Shown here piece after piece: positions 48,401-53,545 of a stretch of 64,000 bases of DNA. Source of the DNA: Prorocentrum cordatum (taxonomy: Eukaryota > Sar > Dinophyceae > Prorocentrales > Prorocentraceae); contig CAUYUJ010018569.1 of the NCBI GenBank assembly GCA_963575745.1, positions 60,001-124,000 of the forward strand. Direction: 5' to 3'. Position 1 is the stretch's first letter. The number at the start of each line of letters is the position of its first letter. The position numbers and the translations under genes were made by a program. The notes beneath the pieces are model-generated. The model did not search any database. It worked only from the letters and a program-made list of their open reading frames with translations, and had not been told where the DNA came from.

Positions 48401-50037
48401 GCTCGCCCGCCCTCGGCTGACGGCGAACGAGAGTTCCTTCTTGTTGACCCCGAGGGCGGCCGGGGCGAACTGCTGCGATCGAGCCGCCGCCAATGGCTGC
48501 GCAGCTTGGCGTCCGCCTCGGTGGCCTGCGCCTCGAAGCTCGGACTGGGTGCCACGCCCCCCTCAGGGTGCCACTTGACTAGGTCGACCACCTTCTCCTT
48601 GAGCAGCCGCCAGCGTGCCTCGCTGAGTGGGCCGGCTCGGCCACCCACGGGCAGACCATGCCAAGCTGCCAGCTTGTTCCAAACCTTCTCGGGTACGTTG
48701 GTCGCCGAGACGCCGATGCCGAGCTCCTCGCATCCCAGGGGTGCGTGGTGGAGCAGCTCCTCGATGAACCCTGCGGGTAGGCGTCCGGAGGGTCCTGGAG
48801 ACGGCGCACGGGTGACGCCGTCGGGCTTCACGAGGAAGCGGATGGTGACGCCTGCTGGGTCTGCCACCTCGAGCGCCAGCGCACCGTCGAAGTAGTCGGC
48901 CACCGTGCTGGCCGCGACGGCATCGACTGCTTTCCCTCTGAAAATCATCCACTGCGCCCCCTCGGGCCAATGCACCCTCGCCCGTAGGATGAAATGTTGT
49001 CCAAGGGGCATAGGCGGCTGTGTTGGCGGCTGGGGGCAGCCCGGAACCGGCGGCGCTTCGAAGCGCACGCTCGGTGGTCCAGCCGGCGACGGGACGGGGT
49101 CGCCCGGGCTGGAAGGCGCCTCTCGCGCGGAGGGCGGGGGTGCGGTGCGCTCAGGAGTGCGGCTCCTGGCTGGGGCGGCCGCCCGCTCTGGTGTGCGGCT
49201 CCGTGCTGCAGGGCTCCGCCGAGCTCGACGCCGTAGTCCTGCGAGGAACCCGACTCCTGCTGGGTTGTCGTGTATTGCACGGGCTGCGTCACCCCCAAGG
49301 TGTTGCAGACAGAGAGGAACCCCTGAGGCCATGCCCACCGCTTCCCGGAAGCAGGTCACCTGAGAGCACTTCTCACCGTAGCGCAGGACCATGTAGATCT
49401 GCCGGTGGTGCTCGCAGAGGCAGGCCGTTGCGCTCCCCTCACTCGGGAGAGGGAGGTCCGAGGCCCGCCCGTCCTCCACCAGCAGCACGGTGGGGTCCCC
49501 TCGTGCCGCATCTCGACAACCCTCGGGAGCCAGTGGGCGCATCTTACCCTTGATCATGAGCCCCACTTTCACCGCCTCGCAAGGGTTGTCCTCGGCATCT
49601 ACCTCGGACTCGGACTCCTGGTCAAGTAGTCTTGCCACTGACCCCTGCACGCCAGGCTCCGCATCGCCAGATTTAGGACGGCGGCGGCGCCGGCGGCAGA
49701 GGCATGCCCCACAACATGAGCACCACGAGAGGATGTACAATAGCAACTTGTAGACGAGACCCGTCCCCCTCCAGAGCCAGACGAAGATCCGGCAGGGCGT
49801 GAACTTCGAATAGTCGCCGAGGTCCACGATGGCCTCGTTGTCGAGGGCCGCGTACTCCTTGCAATGCAGCTCGTTCTCGCGCCCCTTGCACCCAGTACAG
49901 CTCGAAGAGCGGCACAGGTGAAGCCAGCGAGGATCCCGTTGCTCCAGCTCGCGCCGGAAGCTCTTGTCGCTAGCACCCTTCACGGAATCGTAGTCCACCC
50001 ACAATCCTTGGCGGTTGATACGTTCAGGAGACTTCAT
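36466..50037 (-). CDS. YR-retrotransposon polyprotein (Gag-like, MTase, RT, RNase H, MTase, recombinase)
   Basis: 4,523 codons from the ATG at 50,037; the frame is open from 50,118. By residue from that ATG: membrane anchor followed by SCCGACLC and poly-Arg (80-116); Cys/His knuckle (C1120, C1128, C1137, C1144, H1146, H1148) after a basic Gag-like region; cytosine-methyltransferase-like domain (1641-1856) with FAGTG and PPC (C1720); acidic/Gly-rich linker (2166-2276); reverse transcriptase (2916-3186) with KRDVSRAF (D2997) and LMDDGV (D3082, D3083); RNase H (3276-3416: D3288, E3334, D3359, D3409); second methyltransferase-like domain without the catalytic Cys (3484-3751); tyrosine recombinase (3901-4236: R4061, K4110, H4190-x-x-R4193, Y4224); C-terminal membrane module ending GGCCCK (4299-4433). 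No stop or frameshift interrupts it. Expression may need -1 frameshifting or reinitiation from ORF1. No protease was recognised. Confidence 0.93.
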   Translation of the reverse strand: MKSPERINRQGLWVDYDSVKGASDKSFRRELEQRDPRWLHLCRSSSCTGCKGRENELHCKEYAALDNEAIVDLGDYSKFTPCRIFVWLWRGTGLVYKLLLYILSWCSCCGACLCRRRRRRPKSGDAEPGVQGSVARLLDQESESEVDAEDNPCEAVKVGLMIKGKMRPLAPEGCRDAARGDPTVLLVEDGRASDLPLPSEGSATACLCEHHRQIYMVLRYGEKCSQVTCFREAVGMASGVPLCLQHLGGDAARAIHDNPAGVGFLAGLRRRARRSPAARSRTPERAAAPARSRTPERTAPPPSAREAPSSPGDPVPSPAGPPSVRFEAPPVPGCPQPPTQPPMPLGQHFILRARVHWPEGAQWMIFRGKAVDAVAASTVADYFDGALALEVADPAGVTIRFLVKPDGVTRAPSPGPSGRLPAGFIEELLHHAPLGCEELGIGVSATNVPEKVWNKLAAWHGLPVGGRAGPLSEARWRLLKEKVVDLVKWHPEGGVAPSPSFEAQATEADAKLRSHWRRLDRSSSPRPPSGSTRRNSRSPSAEGGRAASSEAPASGDSHQGDEGGVMMACYLEEKARGSSDAAAVQSVAAGFGEEAQQVLAGLIRHARYLKQQTNEPEELARLDGHIGSWEVLQQAPSRPQTPEASPNSLQELLKLSPEHHRSQGPPAPTADSAPRLEAHPSLSPAVVLPAFPVGQRDAGPPATTAGLGPVVRPQAPNIRSLFCYDQHVSDLGLPPGLTTAPARYAAGAREGSGSADPFGLVQPGEALDANAARMLHALEGVANARQGDKAAPRGTVAALGRAEELDVYLARGCGQLTVEVCDEVLGRELFYALRRTCEQNKALMLAVETPTTVSNRIAMACASLSFGGSSLDNLAPWSASVADFPTCKTIAFDRYSAPHDTKLEPRPRAPVVFDQWKRQAQNMTRFFGLVFGREHVKERLDCLETLARECEKDDHAFPPKFVYELWEELWATWCERLRDKKRGLLRMLQTDNPRKEDLKMVAFAPRPDGRPAFVFPNVFDLESPTGYYQEVVRPRQQRYLQTVLNDSMHGVRGAPGKAGEVRGGGEEPAVEPQEQRAGAIPKRKPKAKAQPKASSARAAYPAGKRLNAQEIKLSVRHAPCDKQGKPLCWGNSTWIGCKKGTAGCSHSHELIKGLKDVHWTVQCQLLRRGGLRNAAKIDPASVNGRIAQLRAQAKTEADSKRAAGASAAESQPSKTGWAPPDEYAEVQCTELESELREAAQGPDATWLEDPRADSPALIGTSVCADEGALAQQKLLEAVQESGALDSVSHASDYMRSHVLARLACARGRGEELSVEQVLLEATSQGGPTLAAEASELLDRLGAKAGNLGADPDVIITPVRWDAEKSVGQGSVTVQGHTWRYLDYQDQLPLDECIAKRLQVAAGVSEERQCLPLHLAAAKLWVHLETPPDAQQVKDLALEIRRDLLEKATDAAAGLADAPPWISPREAEVRMHIHDAVHRDHDKDFRCVALFPCEALEEVVLRVWRADHWGHLDIDTVLPVGEPKQECHVIIHRGHMRVLHPPPGVDGRRVADELIRTWATSGKDLKELPTMGWETYLASEEDGSPVVASKPPPCQHCRALAAQQQQRGRAAGGVTAAVELPTEVECPDFGDLEPLRLRPAFAWGLRTREIFAGTGRWTQAMKDAGIATSESVEYFGQPLLGKDPRPQFDIRDPLVRERLYQEFSAPPGPDEANVLQFAPPCVSHCPWQLAAGGTRTFECPDGTGERQIEIDGNIFGEFACIGAKRGYEAGREFLIESSARDGRCPKLWDRPCMRALMRTTGARVLAIDMCEWGLAPPDEPQHRYQKRTWWLASLGLYPYALILARRCTGHHTHRTLEGGLPYDLTDAQVEAYNLDARTRLSKAEASELINLSAKLSEAGEYYGLGNDGVTVTLPPDDKLIRVNQLIARAAPDNFHWARIDFRTKRHYSALPESQWALYFGKTPEGELRFTLGKQAPSNLEGGGRVPSGTPQLSAAVKGELGSAGFGLGLRGMRGTQHAGQYAPRLCAAWAAVLKAAAAGTAPEKLEQQIAAMDAEARALEEKLEDKVARAGRDDALEQDPPPSFQPPTCAGEGGGTADGATDEYEHSVKCGSLEQSTNTCCLPHSIWGSSMEVEFEGGSKGHQEGGHSKDDYLEGNEAEADGLSSKGEGRGEEEVEVETDGEPTITTWGGDEKRGGRRGGKRGGWKRNKARKREAREAAARGGGGSGGGGDDDGDGDESPEEEEEENRRQKKAREAEDEASRASPVRVFVPQQGDQWVLLKGGPFEAGEVKARLRVAESLSGGFFDADQLYLFEYTEDDDTAGAYGPPLDDEEAVRPGEKLLLWATLKPPKEWTTWSPRWNRDQQPAPGATAQEGQRRVTARIADRAVAAAAAPARPSGAAASSATGSGRQPAPTFSEVAAAAGGARASSAPTSSGGTSRSSGALMRVEEQLAEAQGQHARAASEGGDQELSAARVVGQLEIRRNEVQARRAARLEREARRREREDQRASSAPPEPHSPQAPTGAPPPPEAEEDPETTSDEMGRRVAEAHPGVACRGGVHKCNAARRFVKNFNDVRRGGKSYDLQHADILYLNGIGQISDVLMQAYPGADPTDPSLPPEPRQLGEVLARYVEEHETSKLKMTSLGIPRDEQAGGGILDPIYVATEKTYVEEYEGRDVPSARSRSRRRSGGAASSGGMKPPGGAPDDSESSASETMAPGARGRLRARSPQEERRGRGSAPDPRDPGRRCGGPEVPPADTRRGAHQEGCAEAHRDESRSAPATPRPGTPEAKEYLRWCLEHAEFAPELVKEVTDLGNRLLLAAGSVEAAAARLREERELVLGNPLGGVLDPEFGEALEEDHRLYLQEMASKGVPVRRQQPRRRTIAKPHASARDHALEMYAKAWKDTSYGAVLWATPEAEAALSASELIESPSGRVPKMLPDRTVSSEGRPIHDMRVANGDSPKELHPPALQPKHEALVRLSLWWSARHPGVPQVIAKRDVSRAFKWHWVRDEDVAEFGTSLPGDAVGLTTRVIMIHCVMVFGWSGSPGEYMAFAWSAKWDHERRRPPDPAVNDAVRWSSKWLMDDGVLVEPLVGLRPWLSAADCDASMRRVWGNDAINVDKMAEEGTFQAEQLVWGLYLDVDKQRSRLPEPKCVKAAHLLAIDELRYGCRRVPIKVVQELRGSAQFWVATQPAIKPELPVIDRLLGGGLSAAWAEPRGSAEEVALAWDEWDQTLELLRVLFDAPEAWASTFEASFISCLGPRERLALPGAAARTRWTGGGATTTTIGSIDWGRAVAGSKAMPPHYMAVDAAPLLRQLEDVLSHPGAEKDWAIAIVELLAFVALAAARGREWQGELVFYVTDNMNVRSWISKRRPKHPLARHLIRLVQRLEACYGFSTTALYIRTYHNDIADWLSREEAKKVHSELLRKGWTRIEPPEEWGKMLAEAKEHLLRLPGEDGPIAESALRHRALRTPTAVPRNLALTGRRGLELGSPLGTYGRAWERLGGELTTGDSTGVDWIMCSLSLDPKGFEVEKLASSVTRARPQVVVVDAPGKLDLTRVVKVLRKLGYRVYDLEVVCTHYGDMTARARSLIVAGKGPAGVSLAGMRMPPARRCPHGVKHALKDKPSEGCHHWLDDEGSVTWDPAARGGSDPTLPKGIGHIKIAGTKHLVCSVDGPIGTVRWPAEGPGGPGGTLIHVPGRSGGRIRALSPEEVWIVQGGDEESWVQRRARGDSEATLMREAARSLPPETARAVLGSAVDALSQTTQRAGGCHDPAETAAWERTRRWLRAWARSELQVKADRPEDNQRAGVLSDDVHKARRKSQGVRFKAIEEDLVRGPEPPPDAEEVNLGAVVNIPKKRRKKSPNRGKKVETQGLVKPVALGRARASIALPDRPMLGGDDYGRWIEEQKREALMLRLSEGTRAGYETGWKQWQSFRAAQGESPWLEGRDREERHANEEALLGFVIVLAKVLKRTEGTIKQKLFAVRFAHLVVGYPDPLLHRGRLWSTLAGLRRGQGPSGRKRPVTPRMLLWLQGFLKDQSDLPEADTAVLWAAVAVAFFSMLRASEYLVQPGKTWSRERVVRGVDVTGRDGDNKPCAFKDAVEAVLHITSSKTDQYNVGCVRNQYETGTSLCPVAALRQLERHYPQRLRGSEEELPLFRWASGAPIRREEVQHYLTIAGLAAGLRKDEIGSHSLRIGGATAMYHAVDDLQRVKRFGRWASDSFHGYLWESHEPMRGISTNMATDVSELTAPPAHGAEGARRAGRSPTPPWPKAALTMTTLAATAGSADGYVLKVSPMESQNLLILVLPVGLGAWAMAAGVLLAAALLSAAWRREQQRRRRGAARGRGSGCRIRAPCAGMLCAALVVTALTTAAGEVQSREVATVDGKAQGAMLRWEPQTGTVAIIVPVETAMKVGATIAVLLATGIGVIGGCCCKMAKEGEGRQGPAVQQAAVQQTPKVHKPPKQPQRTFCDAGVMGPVHYNGARYVHETQGFRRANEVTREMAPPGHRGSPGRPRGGEQRPHRD
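36730..37152 (-). other. Polyprotein C-terminal membrane module
   Basis: Follows the recombinase. A hydrophobic helix (NLLILVLPVGLGAWAMAAGV) and an Arg-rich loop precede a signal-like segment (MLCAALVVTALTTAAG). A short polar region is followed by a second strong helix (TIAVLLATGIGVIGG) and CCCK. The TM-then-cysteines-then-basic pattern also occurs at the polyprotein N-terminus and at the ORF1 C-terminus, as in acylated membrane anchors. Confidence 0.65.
37330..38337 (-). other. Tyrosine recombinase domain
   Basis: N-terminal SAM-like part (SEGTRAGYETGWKQWQSFRA) followed by the catalytic part: FSMLRASEYL (Arg I), ITSSKTDQ (Lys), IGSHSLRIGGATAMY (His-x-x-Arg II), FGRW and HGYLW (Tyr nucleophile). 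All expected catalytic residues are present, so strand-exchange activity is plausible. It would integrate a circular cDNA at a short core site. Confidence 0.9.
38785..39588 (-). other. Degenerate cytosine-methyltransferase-like domain 2
   Basis: GLELGSPLGTYGRAWERLGG resembles motif I, PQVVVVDAPGKLDL the motif IV strand, THYGDMTARARSLIVAG motif VIII, and RALSPEEVWIVQGGDEESW motif X (TPRE..xxQG). The motif IV PC pair is replaced by DAPGK, so methyl transfer is unlikely; a DNA-binding or structural role is possible. Assignment is by motif order only. Confidence 0.55.
39790..40212 (-). other. RNase H domain
   Basis: IGSIDWG, AIAIVELLAFVALA, FYVTDNMNVRSWI and YHNDIADWLSR supply the four acidic residues in the order typical of DIRS-type RNase H. 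It would remove the RNA template after first-strand synthesis. Confidence 0.8.
40480..41292 (-). other. Reverse transcriptase domain
   Basis: PIHDMRVANGDS and VIAKRDVSRAFKWHWVRD (motif A, Asp) are followed by MVFGWSGSPGEYMAFAW (motif B) and SSKWLMDDGVLV (motif C, DD), then a thumb-like region. The F/WMDD-like form with GWSGSPG fits DIRS-order reverse transcriptases better than LINE or copia ones. Confidence 0.88.
44470..45117 (-). other. Cytosine-methyltransferase-like domain 1
   Basis: TREIFAGTGRWTQAMKDAGI (motif I, AdoMet loop), QFAPPCVSHCPW (motif IV with Cys), REFLIESS (motif VI-like Glu), and a C-terminal segment with QHRYQKRTWWLAS and CTGHHTHRTLEG. The active-site Cys and Glu are present but spacing differs from canonical DNMTs and no clear target-recognition domain is seen. 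Retrotransposon-borne cytosine methyltransferases are known from dinoflagellates, so this is plausible. Activity is uncertain. Confidence 0.6.
46594..46680 (-). other. Cys/His knuckle of the Gag-like region
   Basis: Pattern C-x7-C-x8-C-x6-C-x-H-x-H (HAPCDKQ..., LCWGNSTWIGCKK, GCSHSHELIKGL) after a Lys/Arg-rich stretch. A nucleic-acid-binding role is likely by analogy with retroelement nucleocapsids and CCCH fingers. Confidence 0.6.
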
Positions 50038-50075
50038 ATTGAGCTTGAGCCGGGCAACCCTGTAGTCCACCCGGA

Positions 50076-51461
50076 TCAAGAGGAGCCCCGGCCTTCCTTG
50101 ATGCTCTTGCGATACCAGTCAGTCGTCGGGTCCGCCCCGGTAGTCGGCCCATGCCACACCACGTCGGTGAGCGGCGGGGCCGCCGGCGGAACCAGCTTGT
50201 CGAGCTTGACTTCGCCAGGCGTGCGGCGCCTCGGGCAAGGGCAGCATGCCAGCACCAAGCCGCAGGTCCAGGCCGCCCAGCTGCAGGGCGCGAAGAGCGT
50301 CCTCAGGCTGTGGGCCAAGAGCGCGACCATCCCGGTGCCGGTGAAGACCGCCACGAGCCCGGCGATCAGCGGCCAGGCGGAGCCGAACAGGGTGAGGCCC
50401 ATCTGGTCCGTCATGTAGAGCACCCAGCCACCTTCTGAGCTAAGCCAACCTCCTGCCTCGCGAGTCGAAAAGGCAGACTTGAAACTCCCCACGGCTCTGA
50501 AGGTACCCCCACCCATCCCCTCGGCAAACCAGTAGGTGCGGTTGCCGATGTCCTTCCAGCTGATACCGAAAAGACCCCAACCTCTGATCCAGGACGTCGG
50601 ATCCCCATCGGGGGGGTCGGGGGGTGGGTGGGTCGGGTCCTGGGGAGGGGGCCCAGCCGGCGGCGCGGAGCGCTCGCGCGGCGGTCCCCCTCCGCTGCTT
50701 CCTGCAGGCGCGGCGCGCCCGCCGGTAGCGGAGACCCCGTCCGGCGGCGCGCCCGCGTGCATCGAGGGGTCCACGGGCGCATCGAGCCAGAACTCCCTCA
50801 TGTCCACGTTGTCGTCGTAGTACGCGGCCTCGGCCTCGGCGTCGGCCTCGGCGAGCCCGACGGTCATCGCGAAGATCAGCATCAGGGCTGCCACGCGCCC
50901 GCGGCGCCGGCCGACCGGCGGCGGCGTCTGAGCCTTGGGGCAGCTCCCCCGGGCGGGCTCCGGCGCGCATGCGCCACTCGCGGCTCCCGCCTGGCACTGC
51001 GCCAGCGCCGGCGCGGGCTCGCGCCTGGCTGCTAGCTCGTCGGGGGGGCTCGGCGGCCCCGCCTCGACGGATGCCACCTCGCCCCTGGGTGCTCCGCGGC
51101 TGGCGTGAGCCGGCGCCGCTCGGCGCCCAGGCCCCCCACCGCTGCGCAGCTGCGCGCCCGCGGGCGGCGACGCTGCCGCCCACCAGCCGCGCGGCGCCAG
51201 GCGCGGCATCGTGCGGCCGCGGGCGCCCCTGCCAGGCCTGGACCCAGGCCTGGGAGTCTTCTGGCCCCTCCGGGGCCCGGCCTTAGGCCAACTGAGGCCG
51301 ACCCCCAGCTTGGCCTTAGAAAGGCTTGAGCCGCGGAGCGGCGGTGAAGAGAGAGGGAGAGAGAAAGGGCAAGCAAGAGGCAAGGGCAGGAGCAAGGGAA
51401 CCGCAAGTGGAAGCCCGCGCCAGTTCTGGGGACGGGGAGATCCATCAGTTTTACCAAACAT
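50076..51461 (-). CDS. YR-retrotransposon ORF1: predicted membrane protein
   Basis: 461 codons. The ATG lies six bases inside the A1 terminal repeat, so the repeat itself encodes the N-terminus (MFGKTDGSPRPQNWRG). Residues 17-41 are hydrophobic and Pro/Leu-rich. An Arg-rich, low-complexity part follows. Residues 189-206 (RVAALMLIFAMTVGLAEADA) look like a cleavable signal peptide with an A-x-A end. An outer region with one NxT/S site (NRTYW) follows, then two helices (363-383 and about 385-407) ending ACCPCPRRR. This is unlike a classical Gag and more like an Env-type or structural membrane protein; no homology can be named. It overlaps the polyprotein frame by about 43 nt in the -1 phase. The same frame is open upstream to 51,680, but that part lies outside the element. 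Confidence 0.8.
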   Translation of the reverse strand: MFGKTDGSPRPQNWRGLPLAVPLLLPLPLACPFSLPLSSPPLRGSSLSKAKLGVGLSWPKAGPRRGQKTPRPGSRPGRGARGRTMPRLAPRGWWAAASPPAGAQLRSGGGPGRRAAPAHASRGAPRGEVASVEAGPPSPPDELAARREPAPALAQCQAGAASGACAPEPARGSCPKAQTPPPVGRRRGRVAALMLIFAMTVGLAEADAEAEAAYYDDNVDMREFWLDAPVDPSMHAGAPPDGVSATGGRAAPAGSSGGGPPRERSAPPAGPPPQDPTHPPPDPPDGDPTSWIRGWGLFGISWKDIGNRTYWFAEGMGGGTFRAVGSFKSAFSTREAGGWLSSEGGWVLYMTDQMGLTLFGSAWPLIAGLVAVFTGTGMVALLAHSLRTLFAPCSWAAWTCGLVLACCPCPRRRTPGEVKLDKLVPPAAPPLTDVVWHGPTTGADPTTDWYRKSIKEGRGSS

Positions 51462-51467
51462 CCTAGA
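51305..51467 (-). repeat. Split direct repeat A1 (5' terminus of element)
   Basis: 163 bp, matching A2 with a single C/T difference. It contains the ORF1 start and ends with AGA at 51,465-51,467, the putative recombination core. Confidence 0.96.
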
Positions 51468-52330
51468 AACAAGACCGAACCCTTGTGCGCGGTAGGTTCG
51501 CGACGTGTTGACCAGCGGCGACCCGGCCACCGGCGTTCGACGTGGCTCGCCGCGGATGACCCAGAATCGGTCGATCTTGAACGATCCGATGTTTCTCGGG
51601 AGTGGACAGACCCCCCACCCTGACACGTCGATTAAGGAATTGGCCGTTTTCGGTTCGCGAGAGGGCGTCGCGGCCGTCATTTTTGCGGGTCCAGGTCCGT
51701 CGGTTTCGGTCCCAGGCCGTTTTCACTAAGGGGAGGTTTACTAAAGGGAGGTTTGTCCACCGCCGAGTTTCAGAAACGGCCCATTGTTCCAGGTTGAATG
51801 ATCCCCGCGGTGTCATGAACCAACGCTGGGGTCGACACGACACGAACCTGCGGCGCGCGGCTGCTGCTCGTTTGGGCTCAAGCGAGCTTGGGACCCTTGG
51901 CATGGCATGGTTTGTGGACCCCGGCCGCCGCCTGCCTGCTCCCGCGCAGCACGTGCGACGCTGCGGCCGGTGCCTGCGGCGGCTCGCCCCACGCAGCAGT
52001 CCCAGCCGGGGGGCACTTGGGGCCGTCCTGGGGGCTCTTGGAAAAACCAAGCATGCGGAAATCAGACAGCATGCAAGAATGTGCAAGGACGCGGTTTTTC
52101 GGGGCCGGCCCCGAAGGGCCCCCAAGACGGTTCAAGAAGCCGCCCAGACGGCCTGGGACCGGCCACGTCGGCAGTGCTAAGATTGTTGGGGGAGTCGTTC
52201 GGCGCACCCCAGGAGCGCCCACGAGCGGCGAGATATTCTAGGAGAGCCCGCGGCGCGGAGCCTCTGGAGCGCACCTCCGCTCGCGCGATTACGCAGTCGA
52301 TTCCGAGGGCTTAGGGGAAGCTGGCGACAC
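51468..52330. other. Right flank of the element, no gene seen
   Basis: GC-rich DNA. ATCCTAGA-type terminal sequence is not repeated here. One plus frame (51,602-52,180) is open for 192 codons but has no motif. Confidence 0.4.
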
Positions 52331-52354
52331 TCTGGTCAAGTGCCTTCAGCACGA

Positions 52355-52520
52355 TGGCGGGCGAGAGAGGGGGAGAGGGAGAGAAAGGAGGGAGGAGAGA
52401 GAGAGAGAGATGCGATGAGAGGCGGTAGCAGTAAGAGAAGCCAGGGCAAGATAACAAACGAGCAAAAAACATAAGAGAAGAGCTGATAATAGAGAGAAAG
52501 AGAGAGAGAGAGAGAGGAAA
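52355..52520. repeat. GA-rich purine tract
   Basis: GAGAGGGGGAGAGGGAGAG and later GAGAGAGAG runs, with AAACAAAAAACAAAAAC after them. Confidence 0.85.
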
Positions 52521-52815
52521 ACAAAAAACAAAAACAAAAAAATGTACCTCCCGTTGCTTGTTTTCGGTCCGCCAGTCAGACGAGGATCCGCATGTGCCAG
52601 CGCAGCGAAGCGGCGCAGACACTGCAAGTGACACACCGTCCTGCTGAGCCTCATTCGCTTCGCTGACCAACAGACTTGCACTCGCTGCCACCGCCCGAGC
52701 GTCGCAGACGGGTTCCTGTTTTCCACCGCGGACTTCCGGTCCTGCCCCGCCTCGCCCTACCGAGTTTCCCTGCTGTTTTCTTTTCCTTTCTCTCAGTTCC
52801 CCCCCTTCCTCTCGT
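52521..52815. other. No gene seen
   Basis: Unique-looking sequence between the GA tract and the CTC array. Confidence 0.35.
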
Positions 52816-53135
52816 TCCTCCTCCTCTTCCTCCTCCGCCGCCTCGTGTTCTTGTTCCTCGTCCTCCTCCTCTTCCTCATTCTCCTCCTCCTCCTCCCTCC
52901 TTCTCCTCCTCCTCCTCCTCCCCCCCCTCCTCCTCCTCCTGTTCCTCCTCCTCCTCCCTCCTCCCTCCTCCTCCTCCTCCTCCTCCTCCTCCTCCTCCTC
53001 CTCCTCCTCCTCCTCCTCCTCCTCCTCCTCCTCCTCCTCCTCCTCCTCTCCTCCTCCTCCTCCTCCTCCTCCTCCTCCTCCTCCCTCCTCCTCCTCCTCC
53101 TCCTCCTCCTCCTCCTCCTCCTCCTCCCCCTCTCT
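52816..53135. repeat. (CTC)n microsatellite
   Basis: Very long CTC array with CCTTC and CCCTCC interruptions. The 568-codon minus-strand Glu/Gly-rich frame over it is a repeat artefact. Confidence 0.97.
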
Positions 53136-53410
53136 GTTCCTCATCCTCCTCCGTCCTGCCTTCCCACCCCCCTTCCCTCCCCCATTACTTCCTCCTTCCA
53201 CCCCTCCTCCTTCACCCGTTTTTTCTCCCCTGTCCCCCGCCCTGCCGTCCGATTCCCCTGCGCGCCGCTCCTCCACTTTTTCCGCCCCTGCCCCGCGCCC
53301 CTCTTCCGTCATCCGTCCTTCCTCCTCGCTTTCGTCATCGTCCAATCGTTTTTTGTTATCGTTTTCTTCCCTTTCACCCCACTCGTCCGTGTCCCACCCC
53401 AGCCGCCCTG
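53136..53410. other. Pyrimidine-rich spacer, no gene seen
   Basis: CCTCC/CCCTT-rich DNA with no convincing exon. Confidence 0.4.
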
Positions 53411-53417
53411 TGATCAG

Positions 53418-53545
53418 TCCTCCTCCTCCTCCTCCTCCTCCTCCTCCTCCTCCTCCTCCTCCTCCTCCGCCTCCGCCTCCTGCTCCTCCGCCTCTTCCTC
53501 CTGCCCCTCCCCCTCCCCCTCCCCCTCCTCCCCTTCCTCCTGCTC
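53418..53545. repeat. (CTC)n microsatellite
   Basis: CTC array grading into CCCCCTCCC. Confidence 0.95.

Larger units (their letters stand above)
35120..51467 (-). mobile_element. 16.3-kb tyrosine-recombinase retrotransposon (DIRS/Ngaro/PAT type)
   Basis: Read on the minus strand, the element runs A1 (51,467-51,305), ORF1 (51,461-50,076), a long polyprotein ORF2 (to 36,466), B1 (35,778-35,572), A2 (35,574-35,412), an 85-bp spacer, then B2 (35,326-35,120). This A1 - genes - B1A2 - B2 layout is the split-direct-repeat hallmark of tyrosine-recombinase retrotransposons. The polyprotein supplies reverse transcriptase, RNase H and a tyrosine recombinase; no DDE integrase was seen. Known DIRS-order elements are usually around 5-6 kb, so 16.3 kb is exceptional. 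Near-identical repeats and an unbroken ORF indicate a young copy. Confidence 0.93.

Noticed and set aside
50038-50079. TTG start for the polyprotein at 50,079
   Set aside because: Non-ATG initiation is not expected in a dinoflagellate. The ATG at 50,037, or frameshifting from ORF1, is more likely.
51462-51680. Upstream extension of YR-element ORF1 beyond the terminal repeat
   Set aside because: This stretch lies outside A1 in flanking DNA and would not be part of a mobile transcript.
51860-51900. GGGCTCAAG near 51,887 as a leader relic
   Set aside because: Only eight consecutive bases (GGCTCAAG) match DinoSL, expected by chance in this window.
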